DNA of 64,000 nt from Lucifuga dentata (Eukaryota; Chordata; Actinopteri; Ophidiiformes; Bythitidae): assembly GCA_014773175.1 (NCBI GenBank), contig VXCM01001507.1, positions 32,222 through 96,221 on the forward strand. The letters run 5' to 3'. Positions 22,575 to 35,564 of the stretch are shown piece after piece. The notes under the pieces are model-generated. The model was not told where the DNA came from. It worked only from the letters and a program-made list of their open reading frames with translations, and made no database searches. The position numbers and the translations under genes were made by a program. Every line of letters starts with the position of its first letter. Positions within the stretch are counted from its first letter, which is position 1.

Positions 22575-25500
22575 TGTTTTGGCATCAGAACCGAAACACC
22601 GCCATTGAAGAACCGTGCCTTAGAGCTGACATACGTTGTGTTGATCCAGTCTGTGGACTAAAAGCTGAAACGATGTCCTGAACTCTTACTGTATTAAACA
22701 GATGGAGTCCATGTGAAGCCTGTAGATCAACGGTCATCAAATGAGGGGAAAGGTTGCTGTAAACCCCATCACCCTGCAGCAATAACACCATGACCTGTGC
22801 TCAGAGTTGGACATGCACACACACACGCACACTCAAAAACACATACTGTACAAACACAATCAGAATGGTGACTAATGATGGAAAGTAGTGAAATGTCCTG
22901 AATCACAGCGCTGTCTGCCTCGTCAGCACAGGGGAAATCAATTCCACAGAATCTGTTCCACGCAGCGGCTCAGACATGATTACATCACTCGGGTTTGTAC
23001 ATCTTATAAACTAAAAAATAAGATGTAATTTGATCATCCTTTAGCCTCAAACTCTGCTGCGCACACTGTTGACTCCATTTTTACAAGCTCATCTAACCTT
23101 TGCTCAGTCTTTTTAATTATTGTGGAGATTCCAGTTTCTCCAAAGATACCAAATAAGTCAAATCATAAAGCATCAGTAAGCTTCAATGAAGAGTTGGAAT
23201 TCATTTGTCATTTGTCATACTGTGTAAATATATGTTTTTCCTAAATTCATTAAGAGATTTAAAGATACCCTGTGGAGTTTTTGACCACTGGTGGCACTAT
23301 ATAGTAAGGTTTAGATGAGCAGGTCCCGTGGGAAACATTACTCTCAATTTTAACTGTTCATATGTTTGCAGTTGCTACATGAGCAGTGTTGCTAACATTC
23401 TCACTTGTGTGTTTTCCATTAATCTGGAGAATTAAATATTTAATCTATTAGGGGGCAATGTGAGGGCAGAAACACAAATCATTCCTGCACCTGAAAGCCT
23501 TAAAAATTACTTTTGCCCAACAGGTAAACAAAGATGGAGGAAATCGAAGATGAGTTTATGCAAACTCATCAGCTGGGCGTATTAGTCCTTGAAACTTTCA
23601 GTTTTCTGGTTTCCCTATCACTTGAAGAAAAGTTGGTTTACAGCCCTCATGATTTGGTAAGGTACTGTATCACAAACATGCAGAAGCATTAATTTTTGGC
23701 AGCTTTTTTTAAATTTAGTCTTAGTCTTAGACCTGAGATTCAAAGTCCATTTGAGTGTTAGTCAGATTTAGTCAATTTCACCATTATATGTTCAATTCAA
23801 TTCAATTCAATGAACTTTACTTGTCCCCAAAGGGCACTTAAGAATGGCATGCGTATAAAATCAAGCAATAAACAGACATTAAAACAGACATTAAAAGTTA
23901 AATACTGAGTTTAAGGAGGCAAACTGCCTCAGGGACAAATGACTTTCTCCTTTGGACTGTTGAACATCTAATGCTCCGAATTGTTCAAAAGTTCAGTCAA
24001 ATCTTTAGTCAACAAAAACTCTGGACACTTTAGTCTCATTTTAGTCGATGAAAACACTTATATTTTAATGTCATTTTAGTCATTGATAAATTAGTCAACA
24101 AAACTGAGTATTTTAGTCTCATTTTAGTCGTCTCGTCTCGTTTCTGCATGCATTTTAGTCTAACTTTAGCAAACGGTCTCAGGTTAGAATCCATCCATGG
24201 ACAGTTATGTATTGATCAATAGGCATAATATTAATACTAGCTACTGAAAAACATGACTGAATATGCCTGTGTTGTGTTGTATTTTCCTGGCGTTTAACAC
24301 CCAGCAGTTCTCTTTTCACTACTCAATTGTTCAAATGGAATGCTGAGATATTTCTGTAAGGCGGTAACTAGGTCAGACTGGGTTTGAAAGCAGACTCATA
24401 AACTTTCTAAGGTTAATCTTACTGTTTGAACAGATCTTTTAGAGGAAGGACCCCTGGCTTCAGAGAAAATAAGACCTCAACTATGTTTCTGTGTCATTAA
24501 CCATGTGTTTTTCCAGTGGTTATTGGTTTGCATAATAAGTCTCTTATGGTGTTTGTTTTCGTGTCACATGCACAGATCAGCAGAATTAAGAAATGTGTAG
24601 ATGTCACTTCACCCAGACAAACCAAACCTGTGGTCACTGTGTCATTTTCAGGTCATCCTCATTAAAAAGTACAAGAAACCAAAATTCTTACACTGCAAAG
24701 AATCCTCCACTAGAACCAAGAAAAATATGTTGTAATGAAGTGAAATGTTCTGTCGATTAAAACATCTTCTAACAGATGAAAAAGATTTAGGCTAACATCA
24801 ACATGTTGCCGTGTCAAAAAGTAATGCGACCTTAAAACCCGTAATTTAATTTAAGCCTGATCAGCTTCATGTAAGCAAAGAAACTTAAGACAATCAAGTT
24901 AAATCTGCTTGAAACTCAATTATTTGTCCTCATTTTAGGAGTTAATGTCTTAAAATAAGATGACACATTTTGTTTTATGAAAATCAGGACATTTCAGCCA
25001 AATATGATGATTTTGAAGAACTGAGAGAAAAATAGATCACACGACTGGAAATGTGGAGGAGTGATTTTATTGATTATTAGTGCAGTAATCTGTCTTACTC
25101 TGTCTCATTTCCAGATCCTGACTTTTATTTCTAGAAAATTCCAATTCCTTGTATTGGAAACAGGATGAAATAATTTCAGTGCAATTTTTTTTCACTCATT
25201 TGAAGAAAATCAGACTTTTGGGACTTAATAACAGAAAAAAAAAAATACTTGATAAGAATTCTTCAGATTGGTCTCCTTGTTTTCTCCATAATGGTTGTTT
25301 TGATATTAATGTCAATCATCTGACCTGCTTTTCAAGCTTTTTCTAGTCAAAAACAGACTCAACACTAGTTATCAGGAAGACTCAGATAATGAACCACGAG
25401 AGTTGATAAAAATGATTTTCCTTTAAGGAGAAAAAAAAATGAAATTGATGATTAATCTCAAAACAAGATTGTTTGTTGAATTCCTTCTTATGTGGAGCCA

Positions 25501-25930
25501 TGACGTGTCTTAACATTTTCACTCGTCTGTGAGCCACGGTGACCTCAGATTATCTGGTGAACCAGTGATTAAGTTTGCAGCAGTCAGCTGATGGGTAGTC
25601 ATGAGCCCGACACATGAAGGTCTTTGGGTGTCACGAGATTTTTTATGATCTCTGTGAGGCCTTTTAGCTTCTACATGCTAATCTTTACAATTCAGACCCA
25701 ATGAGAAGGAGAGTTTTGCCTCCCGGTAAAAAATTCTTGAGATGAGCCAAGCCTGTGGGGAACTGATTATTGGTGAGCACCAACAAGGTTTTCCTGTTTG
25801 TGTCTTTCTTTGCCTGTTAGCAGGATCTCTCAAAAGCTACTTCACACATTTCAATGAAATTTGGTAAAATATTTGGCCAAGATACAAGCCATATCTTTTT
25901 TTGGTGAGAGCTGGATTTATTCTTTGGACT
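22575..25930. other. Intergenic sequence with minor repeats, no gene seen
   Basis: At 23710-24180 a field of TTTTAGTC/TTAGTCAA motifs surrounds a (TTCAA)n-type LINE tail with TTTACTTGTCCCCAAAGGGC (23792-23840). A segment starting CACTGCAAAGAAT at 24691 resembles a common fish hAT end. About 110 bp at 25075-25185 is repeated at 14005-14125. No convincing exon was found. Confidence 0.5.
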
Positions 25931-25932
25931 AT

Positions 25933-26743
25933 GGGCAAAATTCATAAAAGGTAGCACATGATTTACAGTGTTGATAAGGGCAAATATCGTCACGCGACCA
26001 CGTTCCATCATTCATAAACATCTGTTATCAGCATCTTTTAGTGTTAGCCTTGAAAGAGGTGTTGCTACAATATTTAATTATTTACATGTTGGAGAAACGA
26101 TTCATAAAAAAAACACATCACACAAAAATTAAGACTTTTCATTCTGGTCATTCAGTGGTATGAAATCCTGGCAACATCTAAAACTATATTTCCCTCACGT
26201 GTTAGTGATCAATACATTTGATAGATGAACTGATCAGTCAGTGAGTTTTGATCCAATCTCACACATTCTTGTGGTGGTAAGCTTTTTCATAAAGCCTCAT
26301 CTGCTGCGATGTGCATGTCTGTCTCACACACACACACACGCACACACACACACATAAACCAAACACACACACACCACCCCCTACGCCCCCGCACACATCA
26401 ATCACACACTATGGAGGTTAATATGCACATTTACCTGTTATTTTAGTGTCAATCTTATAAAATGTGGAGCTCTAAAACAGAATTTATGTTTCTTTGCCCA
26501 TTTAACGTGTCAATGTTGCTTTAAAACCAGATGAATCTGTGGTTCATAAATATGAAGCAGCTCATTAACACACTGATCTTCATTGGCTTTTACCTGAGAC
26601 ACACCTGACAACAATGCTACCTTAATGTGACACGCTGCTCTGATTAACATGAGAGAAGATTCATGAATGAGCTTCAATTATCACGCCGCTTATTTAGTGT
26701 AACGCTGCATTCTTAACATGATTTTTTTTTTTATGAATCGGCC
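25933..26743 (+). mobile_element. MITE-3 copy, uninterrupted
   Basis: The ends are GGGCAAAATTCATAAAAG and TTATGAATCGGCC. It is collinear with 21069-22557 except for the MITE-1 insertion there. It includes an internal CA run at 26322-26355. Confidence 0.75.
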
Positions 26744-27766
26744 ATTGTGTTTTCATTTGTCTGTGAATGCCTGTTTTTCAGCCTGCTGTGGCTATGCTGG
26801 ATAGCAAAGCATGCTACATATGCTACGTGTACTATGCTGCCTCAAAAGCAAGATACGGCTGTTTCCATGTTCCCTGCCATAAATTGGTCAAAACTGAGGA
26901 AACATCAAATATTTAAGCTTTGAGTTGAGGTGTGAAATGTATTCAACTCTTTCTGTGCTGTCACATACAGATTTTAATCTTTAAATCCACAGCCGGAGAT
27001 GAGGTCACCAGCTTCATCTGATCCCCAAGAGGCTTTATGTATTCATCAATTATCAATCAAATATTGGTCAGATCATCAAATTGCAATGTATCATATTGTT
27101 TTTACAAAATTTGATGTTGATGTGCATAAAGCTTATTGCATCTTGTTAGTATAAATAATTAACAACATAAGTTCAACCTATTTTATTTAGCTTATTTCAT
27201 TATAAATAAGTTAGTACATCACTGAAATGTCATTTTTGTCAAAATAAGACGGCTAGATTGAAGACATTCCTATTGACGCATTATTTTCGGCATTTCTTAT
27301 AACTACTTAAGAATATGTCACGACAAAGAGAAAAACCTAGCGATATACTATTGATGTGTCTTGTTAAAAGAAGAGTTCATTGTACTTAGAGAATTTTGTT
27401 TTGATGAGAAACAGCAGAGTTTTGTGACATTCCTTGTGTCAGAATCTCATGTCAGACAATTTAATAAACTCTACTTACAAGCTATTATGTGGTTGTAATT
27501 TTGTCAGGCAAGCTTGTTTGGTTTTTTTTTTTTTTTTTTTTTCCCACAGTCAGAGTTTTTTTCTCCTTATCAGCCAGGCAGAGAAAGATTTCTGCTTCCA
27601 TCTCATGTTACCAACAGTTCTGATAAAGGAGCTGAACGCCGGAAGCTCAGACAGCAAATAGGTGTGTTTAGGTGTGTTTACAGAGAGGAAACGGCAGACT
27701 GTTACCATGAAAAAAATCACAGCTCCTACCTGAGCAGCTGGAGGCATGAAAGCATTTGTCTGAAGC

Positions 27767-27800
<34 letters not shown>

Positions 27801-28199
27801 TTGAGTCAGAAGACACACCCTGTACTTGGAGCTTAGTCAGTGTGTCTGCAGCAAATGGAGAAATGTACAATGTACAGGTGTTCAACCAGCAACCCTCAGG
27901 CTAACACTTCCTCTCTCACACATGCACACACAGGTGACACAGATACACAACCACACACTTAGTGTAGCTAAAACACTGCCTGCAGGGTGTGTATTGTGTC
28001 TGGGCAGGGTGGGTGTGCTTTTATGAACTTTTCGCTGCTTCCTCAGTTGAACTGTATTCAGGTGAAGGAAAAACCCATAAAACAGCATTTACAATATTAT
28101 GGAACACCAAACCTTATAATGACAGCCAGGTCAGATGTGTGGGTGAGCCATTTAATTTACAGGTCTGAATTTTCACTGGAGAAACCATTAATAATAACA

Positions 28200-28237
<38 letters not shown>

Positions 28238-28396
28238 CAGCAAACTGCGGCTCGTTTAGCTCATTATTTTCATTTTATAGCCACAGATGCATAGTACAGT
28301 TGAGTCTCCTGGGTCTCACCAGCCTGCCATGTAAAACCATAGCAGCTAGTTCCAGCAAACAAAGTTTCAGTCTAACATGAAATGACTGGCAAAGAG
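26744..28396. other. Intergenic sequence with microsatellites, no gene seen
   Basis: Poly(T) at 27521-27542, (TG)n at 27769-27799 and (ATT)n at 28201-28238. The stretch 27560-27730 is less AT-rich but shows no recognisable protein. Confidence 0.55.
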
Positions 28397-28937
28397 AAAG
28401 GAATATACCAGTGATTTTGCATATTTGAGCTCAATATATACAAACAGCATACATATACATTCCTGACAACCATTTCCCAAAATATACTACTTTAGTGGTA
28501 AATTTCAGATTGTTTTTCTTATTTTCTAGACTGCAGTTGTTTCAGTTCATTTGAGTATGCTATAAAAATTAACTTGTAGAGACCTGAAACATGCATGGGA
28601 TACGTGATCCTTTACAGCAAACAACACGCTGTCGAAGTTTGTCCAAGTTACTTGATTTGATCAGTCCAACACGAGCTACACACATTAAAAAAAAAAAAGT
28701 ATGTTTCCACAAGTCTGCTTTTACCTAGAAATTAAAATGAGCATAAGTGGCAAAACATTGAATTTTAAAGCATATCACCTGATCGTCTGATTCTGAATGA
28801 TTAGGGGATTTGGAAAAAATAACATGAAAACTAAAATAAAGTTTTATTTTTTGGAAAATGGTTGGCAGTAATGCAACGTGTGTGCGGGCAGTAATTATTG
28901 GGCTCAAACACGCTAAATGAGAGGTATGGTCCTTTAA
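28397..28937 (-). mobile_element. MITE-1 copy 8 (diverged)
   Basis: The left end has decayed to AAAGGAATATACCAG. The right end GGTATGGTCCTTTAA is intact. Confidence 0.8.
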
Positions 28938-29010
28938 CCAATGGCTGGTCAAGAAAGTGAAAAATTTAGCAAGATGAAGACCAAAATGTAATTAGATTGG
29001 ATGTTTAGGC

Positions 29011-29588
29011 TTAAAGGACCACCCATTTTGCATGTTTGAACCTTCTATCCATCCATTTTCTACACATAACATTACTGACAATCATTTCCCAAAGCATACT
29101 ACTGGAATGGTGAATTAAAAATGTTTTTCCTACCTTCCAGACCACCACTGGTTTCAGTTCATTCTGGTACGCTATTAAAATCATTCGACTCTTGAAACGT
29201 TCTTGGGATAGGTAATCCATCATCATGAACAAGACGTGTATTCAGATTTTTTTTAGAAGTTATATAATTTTAGCGTTTAAGCTCAAAAAAAAGCGTGGAG
29301 TGAATGTATGCCTCCACCAGGAATATAGTCCCAAAAGAAGACCTGCGTTTATGGAAAAATTTAAAGGACCATGACTTCATAAGGCCTAACTATTAGCAGA
29401 TGAAACATGGATTTTTAAGGTGGGTGTATCGCTTGAATATTTGATTTTGAAAGATTAAGAGATTTTGCAAAATATCAGGAAAGCTGAAATATGGTTTTAT
29501 CCTTTGGAAAATGATTGTCAGTAATGTAACATGTATGAAAATTGAATATATTAGGCTCCAACATGCAAAATGTGGTATGGTCCTTTAA
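29011..29588 (-). mobile_element. MITE-1 copy 9
   Basis: TTAAAGGACCACCCATTTTG to TGGTATGGTCCTTTAA, a complete copy 73 bp after copy 8. A CTTCTATCCATCCATTTTCT patch replaces part of the left inverted repeat. Confidence 0.88.
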
Positions 29589-30264
29589 TGTCCACATACT
29601 TTTGACCATTTTATTTTACTATGTAATGATCCAAGTAGCCAAGGAAAAGGATAGCCAAATAACAAACCAAATCTGGCTCTCACACAAACTAGTGATAAAT
29701 GACACCAAGAATCAGTCAAGGTGCACAATTCTTATTCTCTGGCTCATATTTGGTGCCAGAACACAGGCGAGTGTAAAGCTTATATATCTGGGTAATATTA
29801 TCCTTTAGTCATTTATCGTCCCACCATGCATTGCATAACATGTACAGATGAACAATTCACAGCAGATTTGGGGAGAACAACGCAGACTGCGCAGACCCAC
29901 AATGTAATATGGTTCGACTTTGTTCAGACATGCTCATCTCAAACGCCAGCACCTGAGGAATTTAAGTGTTTTGATTTACTTTCCAGCTTTGTACAAACAG
30001 GAAATGAGTCAATGGTGTAAACATCTGTGACTTTGGAGGTTTGCTGCCAGTGTGAATTATTATTTTATTACTTCTACTTGTATGTGTTTTGTCTATGTAT
30101 TGACTGTGTGTTTGTGTTTGTGTGTGTGTGTGCATGAGAGTGTGCATGTGAGTGTATGTGTGTTGATTCATGTAGTGTAGGGAGCGTCAATGCAGGGCGT
30201 GACTCTGACACACACTGACTGTATAGCAGCTTCCAGGTAAGACACACTCACTCACTCACACACT

Positions 30265-30266
<2 letters not shown>

Positions 30267-30314
<48 letters not shown>

Positions 30315-30323
30315 GTTTATAAA
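30267..30323 (+). promoter_or_regulatory. Putative LAMB3 promoter: CA repeat then TATA box
   Basis: A (CA)n tract (30267-30312) is followed by TTTATAAA, with TATAAA at 30318-30323. About 30 bases further lies a short exon-like stretch ending at GCAGCCAG|GTGAG (donor 30374). This would give a non-coding LAMB3 exon of roughly 30350-30373. Another donor-like CCAG|GTAAGA at 30237 may mark an alternative upstream exon. Confidence 0.45.
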
Positions 30324-30475
30324 GCAGAAACACACACACTTTATACAGCAGATTACAGAGCAGCAGCAGCCAGGTGAGACTCACACCCACAAACTGCTTT
30401 TATTACAGTTTTTACTCTGTAATTTCTGTAGGATAAAATAATTCAAGGCTGGTTTTTGTGTTGTTTTCTCTTCAG

Positions 30476-30532
30476 TTAAAGATTTTTCTCAGGGGAGGAA
30501 ACACACCATGAGGATATTTTTACTTCTAGCTG
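30476..30532 (+). CDS. lamb3: LAMB3 exon with start codon
   Basis: The acceptor TTCTCTTCAG ends at 30475, ATG is at 30508, and the donor GTAAGA starts at 30533. It codes MRIFLLLA plus one base, the start of a signal peptide, and joins in phase 1. Confidence 0.8.
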
Positions 30533-30613
30533 GTAAGATTTTATTGTTTTTATCTTGGAGCCAATATATGAAGAAATGTTTGTGTTTTGAGTGCAACTGG
30601 AAATCCTGTCCTA

Positions 30614-30652
<39 letters not shown>

Positions 30653-32990
30653 TAAAAATGTTTAGTTTTCTCAAATTCTTTGGTTTCATTTTTTTAAATT
30701 TATCTCATGTTTCAGTCGCTTTGTGCTTCTGCAAAGGTCATCATGGAGCTTTGCCTTTAAATGTCCATCGTCTTTCTGGATAAATGTTTTCATTCATGGG
30801 TCATGCCAACAGTTGACAGAACTTAACTTATACCTGTTTCATTTCTGAAACATCACGCTCAGAAAATCTGGGTTGTTTTATCATTTTAAGGGATTAACAG
30901 AAACCTTGTTAATGCAGGTGCATTTCTGTTAAAGGACCATACTGGCGATTGTGCATATGTGAGCCCAATAAACACAACCAGCATAGATGTTACATAACTG
31001 ACAACCAGTTTCCAAAACATAAAACCGTATTTTAGCTTTCCTGTTATTTTTTTCTCTACTCTTTCAAAATCAAATGTTCAGGTGATACACTTTAAAATTC
31101 AGTGTTTTGTCTTCTAACACTTATGCGCGATTGTAGAAGGGATGCTCATATTAATTTCTCGGTAAACGCCATCTTCTCCTGGGACTATATTTCCTGGCGG
31201 AGACACACATCTTCTTCCGTGCAGCTCTGTGTTGGTTAAATAAAGTTACTTCAACAGAAAAACCTAGTAGACTTAATGTTCTCTGTCATGGATTACATAT
31301 CTCAAGCATGTTTCAAGCCTCTACAATTGATTTTAATAGAATAATGGAATTAATTGAAACCAATGGCAGTCTGGAAGGTAGGAAAAAAATCTAAAATTTA
31401 CCACTAAAGTCATATATTTTGGGAAATGGTTGTCAGCAATGTAACGTATATACAGATTGTATATATTGGGCTCAAACATGCACAATCGCTGGTATGGTCC
31501 TTTAAAGTCAGCAGATTTGCTGGCCTTTTTTGTTTTAAATGATCTGATTTCACCCCTACATGTATGCATTTTATATATATACATATTTAACCACATAAAC
31601 CAGGTTTCTTATGAGTGCGTAAACATGTTTAGAGATGATTTACTTTCCTGACTCACGCCTTGCTTCCTGCCTCCTGAGCAGCCATGGCTGCAGCTTCACA
31701 GGCTCAGAGCGACTGTTCTCGGGGGGCTTGTTACCCTCCCAGCGGTNCATGGCTGCAGCTTCACAGGCTCAGAGCGACTGTTCTCGGGGGGCTTGTTACC
31801 CTCCCAGCGGTGACCTGCTGCTGGGAAGATCTCAGCAGCTCCATTCCTCCTCCACCTGCGGCCTCTTCGGCTCTGAGGTCTACTGCACCCCGTATTTAGA
31901 GGTAGGACTTGATCGGAGAGTTGACTTTGTTGTCCATGTGAGGAATTTGTGTTGAGCTGGCTGCACTTCTGAGCCACTATAGTAACAAAAAAAACAACAA
32001 AAAAAAAATCAGCGTACATCATTATAACATACACATTCTTGCTATTAGCTGATTAGCTGTTAGCTTTATGTAGTAATCATGTTTAGCTCTAGTTAATATG
32101 TAGCAAACTCATGGCTGCAGCTTGGTTGATATAAGGTAGTGTTGGGTGTGTGAGATCTGGCAAAGAGGGGTGTGGCTTTGGAACGCTGGAGCATACCTTT
32201 GAGCCTTCTCTGTGTAGTGGGCCCAACTCAACAAAACACCAATTATTAACCCAATAAAGCCTGAGCATCCCGAGTCTGGGCCGAGCACTTCCTGTGTAGC
32301 GTTTGCGACATTATATAATCGCATTTCTCAATAAAATAGAGATATATGAATATCTACAGAAAGCTTAGATTCTCCCGAACAAAATGANCTCAATAAAATA
32401 GAGATATATGAATATCTACAGAAAGCTTAGATTCTCCCGAACAAAATGAGACCAAGTATGACATTTTATAACCACGCAATCCCGATATCAATGTAATTAA
32501 AGCACAAGATAGATTAGTTAAGCTAGACATAGCTTTGTCACTTCTTGATGATGTAATTTCCAAGGATGGTCTAAATATTAAAATCTATCTCTGTGATTGG
32601 ATAGTAGACTAGCAGAGGACTTGATTTTTTGGGTGATTGGTCCTATCAGCTTTTACATAACCATGGCAATAGGCATATGTTTCACTTGCGTAATGTGTGT
32701 AACATTTCCATATCGTCCATATTGTCGCATTTGTGACATTATATAATCAACATTTCTCAATAAAATGGAGCTATATGAATATCTATAGAAAGCTTAGATT
32801 CTCCCGAACAAAATGAGACCAAGCATGACATTTGACATGCTAGCCTCCAAGCTAACGTTAGCTTGGAGGCTAGCATTAGCTTCTCAATAACATCACTTCC
32901 TAGTTAGACTTGGATAGAAAGGATTGGACAGAATTTGATTGATGGATCAGTGGTCCAATCAGCTTTGGTTTATCAACATACAAGTTTGTC

Positions 32991-33022
<32 letters not shown>

Positions 33023-35505
33023 GTGCTCTCACTCTGTTGGACACCTTGGAGAGACTGTTTTGTCCCTGTTTTGTCCCTGTTTGGGACAAAACAGGGACTC
33101 TAACGGTGCCAAATGCCATAATTTTTTTCACTATGTTCAAACATTCTAAATCTTTCAGCATTTAGAGTTTACACATTTAGCAGCATCTNTTTTTTTCACT
33201 ATGTTCAAACATTCTAAATCTTTCAGCATTTAGAGTTTACACATTTAGCAGCATCTCAGAAGTTAATCTAAGGAGCTGGCTTGTTGTGTGCCTGAAATAT
33301 ACATTCTGAAAAATGTATAACTTGAAAATAATCCTTTGTTCGCCTACATTTTTAGTGTGTTTTTATTGCCATTATCGAACCTAAGAATCTCTAAACTTGA
33401 AGCCAGGCCATTTTCCTGAAAATTTAAAAGGTTTTATGTTAGTTGGAACAAAGTAAATGATTCCCATTGTCATATGTTCAGAGTTATAAGCCTTTATTTT
33501 TGGGTATGCCATGTAGGCGGACACTGCTCAAAAAACACCTCAGGCAGTACAGGGTTTTAAGAGGGTGTCCACCTGAAGACCCTGAAGACTTACCAGCACT
33601 CATACATTCAGTTATAATGGTTTAACTTGTAGGTGGGAGTATGATATGCAGTAGCTGGAAGGTTTGATATTAAGGCTTATAAATGATGATGGCTGAACAA
33701 CAGTGTGTTGCCACATGGCTTGTATTGCACAGTTATATACACACCGATCAACCACATATAGATTAGCCCAAGCAAATATATGTGGCTGTGTGATTGAGAA
33801 ATCAATTTCATAGCTGCTCATTGCTTGGGAGAAGTAGGGTTCATATAAATTGTAGGTGCAGAAGAATTAGAGGTTAGAACAGGAAATGCTGCTTCTTATA
33901 ACTCAGTTCAGCAGTTTTATGATGTCCACTGCTGCGTCTGGGGAGAGACAAAGACGCCATTTAACATCAGTTCTGGGGTTCCATAGGAACGCTCGCCTAA
34001 CTTGTTGCACAATTACATGTATTGATAAAGGTGTGTATTGATAAACATAATACAAAACCACCACAAAATACAACCTTCAAAATGACCATAGAGTCGAATC
34101 AATACCTCTGTGACTCATGACTGATTATAAGATTCACAAAGACTGGATTTATTGCAGGGCTGCTGTGTTGGTTTGAACTGGATTATACAGTACAAATGGA
34201 CCTTATAGTGTATGAGGGGTCAGATTCTATATATTCCCATGTTTTTATTTTCAGTTTGGGTCTATTCTGGAACATTTGGATAGCTTTAATGTGCAAAAAA
34301 AACAAAAAAAACAAAAAAACATCAATCCATGTCTATTCTCTCTAACTGCAGCACTGCTGTGCACACTGAGTGAAAACAGGCAATTGTGAGTACTGTCTCT
34401 TTAAGGATGCACCTGAAAAGTGCTCTGCCCTGATGATTTCACATTGACTAAACTGACACTGGATCATTGATTATTTGCTGTTCATATTATGTTGTAATAT
34501 TTCCTTCTTTTGATCTTTGTAATTTACCTGTTTTTCCACCTGTGGCTCCTATTCCATCATCCCGTCATTTGAGGAGAGAGAATTTCTCTTTGAATAGCCT
34601 CTCCTGAGGTTTCTTCCATTTTCCTTATCTAATAAGGTTTTTGGGGAATTTTTCCTTGTCTTCTTAGAGAGCTTGGGCTGAGTTGATGTGTAGGTCTGTA
34701 AAGCCCTTTGAGGGTTTGAGGTATGTGATCCTGGGCTATACAAATAATACAAATAAACTTGACTTTACTTGATTTCTGTAGATGTCAACCTCAAGTTTTG
34801 ACACTTTCACAAGGTTCCAACACAAAATTCTACTATACTATATCTACATAAACATGAGGGGACAGAAATAAAAGCACAAATGGGGGTAATTCATAAAAAC
34901 CATGGTAACTATATAACTGAAGCTCATTCATAAAGCTTCCCTTACATTACTCAGGACATCACTGTCCCATTACTGACACCTTGTTGTAAGGGGAGCTGCA
35001 GGTAGAAGCCAGTGAAGAAGTTAATGAGCAGCTTCATATTTATATATCTGTGCTGCTTCATCTGGTGTCAAAGTGAAACTGACATTTTAATTGGCAAAGG
35101 AAACCAAAATTCTGTTTTAGAGCTCCACATTTTAAAAGATTGGCACAAATATGAAAGACAAGGGAGGCAGTTACAGTTTAAAATGTCCTCAGATTTCATA
35201 CTGCTGAAATTTACCACCAGACTGAAACAGGTCTTAATTTTTGCGTGACAGTGTGTTTTATGAATCACTTCCCCTAAATGTAAATAAGGAAATCTTTCTA
35301 GGCAAATGCTAAAAGATGCCAGTAACTGGCATTTGTGAATAAACATGGTTGCGCAACAGTATTTGCTCCCATTGACACATTAAATATGGTAGTGTGTTTT
35401 ATAAATCCCCCACATGTCCGTTTTAAATGTAATTTAGCTGATATTCATCACCATGTGCCTATCAAGGCAAAATGTGATGAACACTGGAACCTAAGCAGAC
35501 ACAGA

Positions 35506-35564
<59 letters not shown>

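Noticed and set aside
27514..27885. Overlapping 96- and 111-residue ORFs
   Set aside because: They span a poly(T) run and a TG microsatellite, lack motifs and splice signals, and read equally on both strands.
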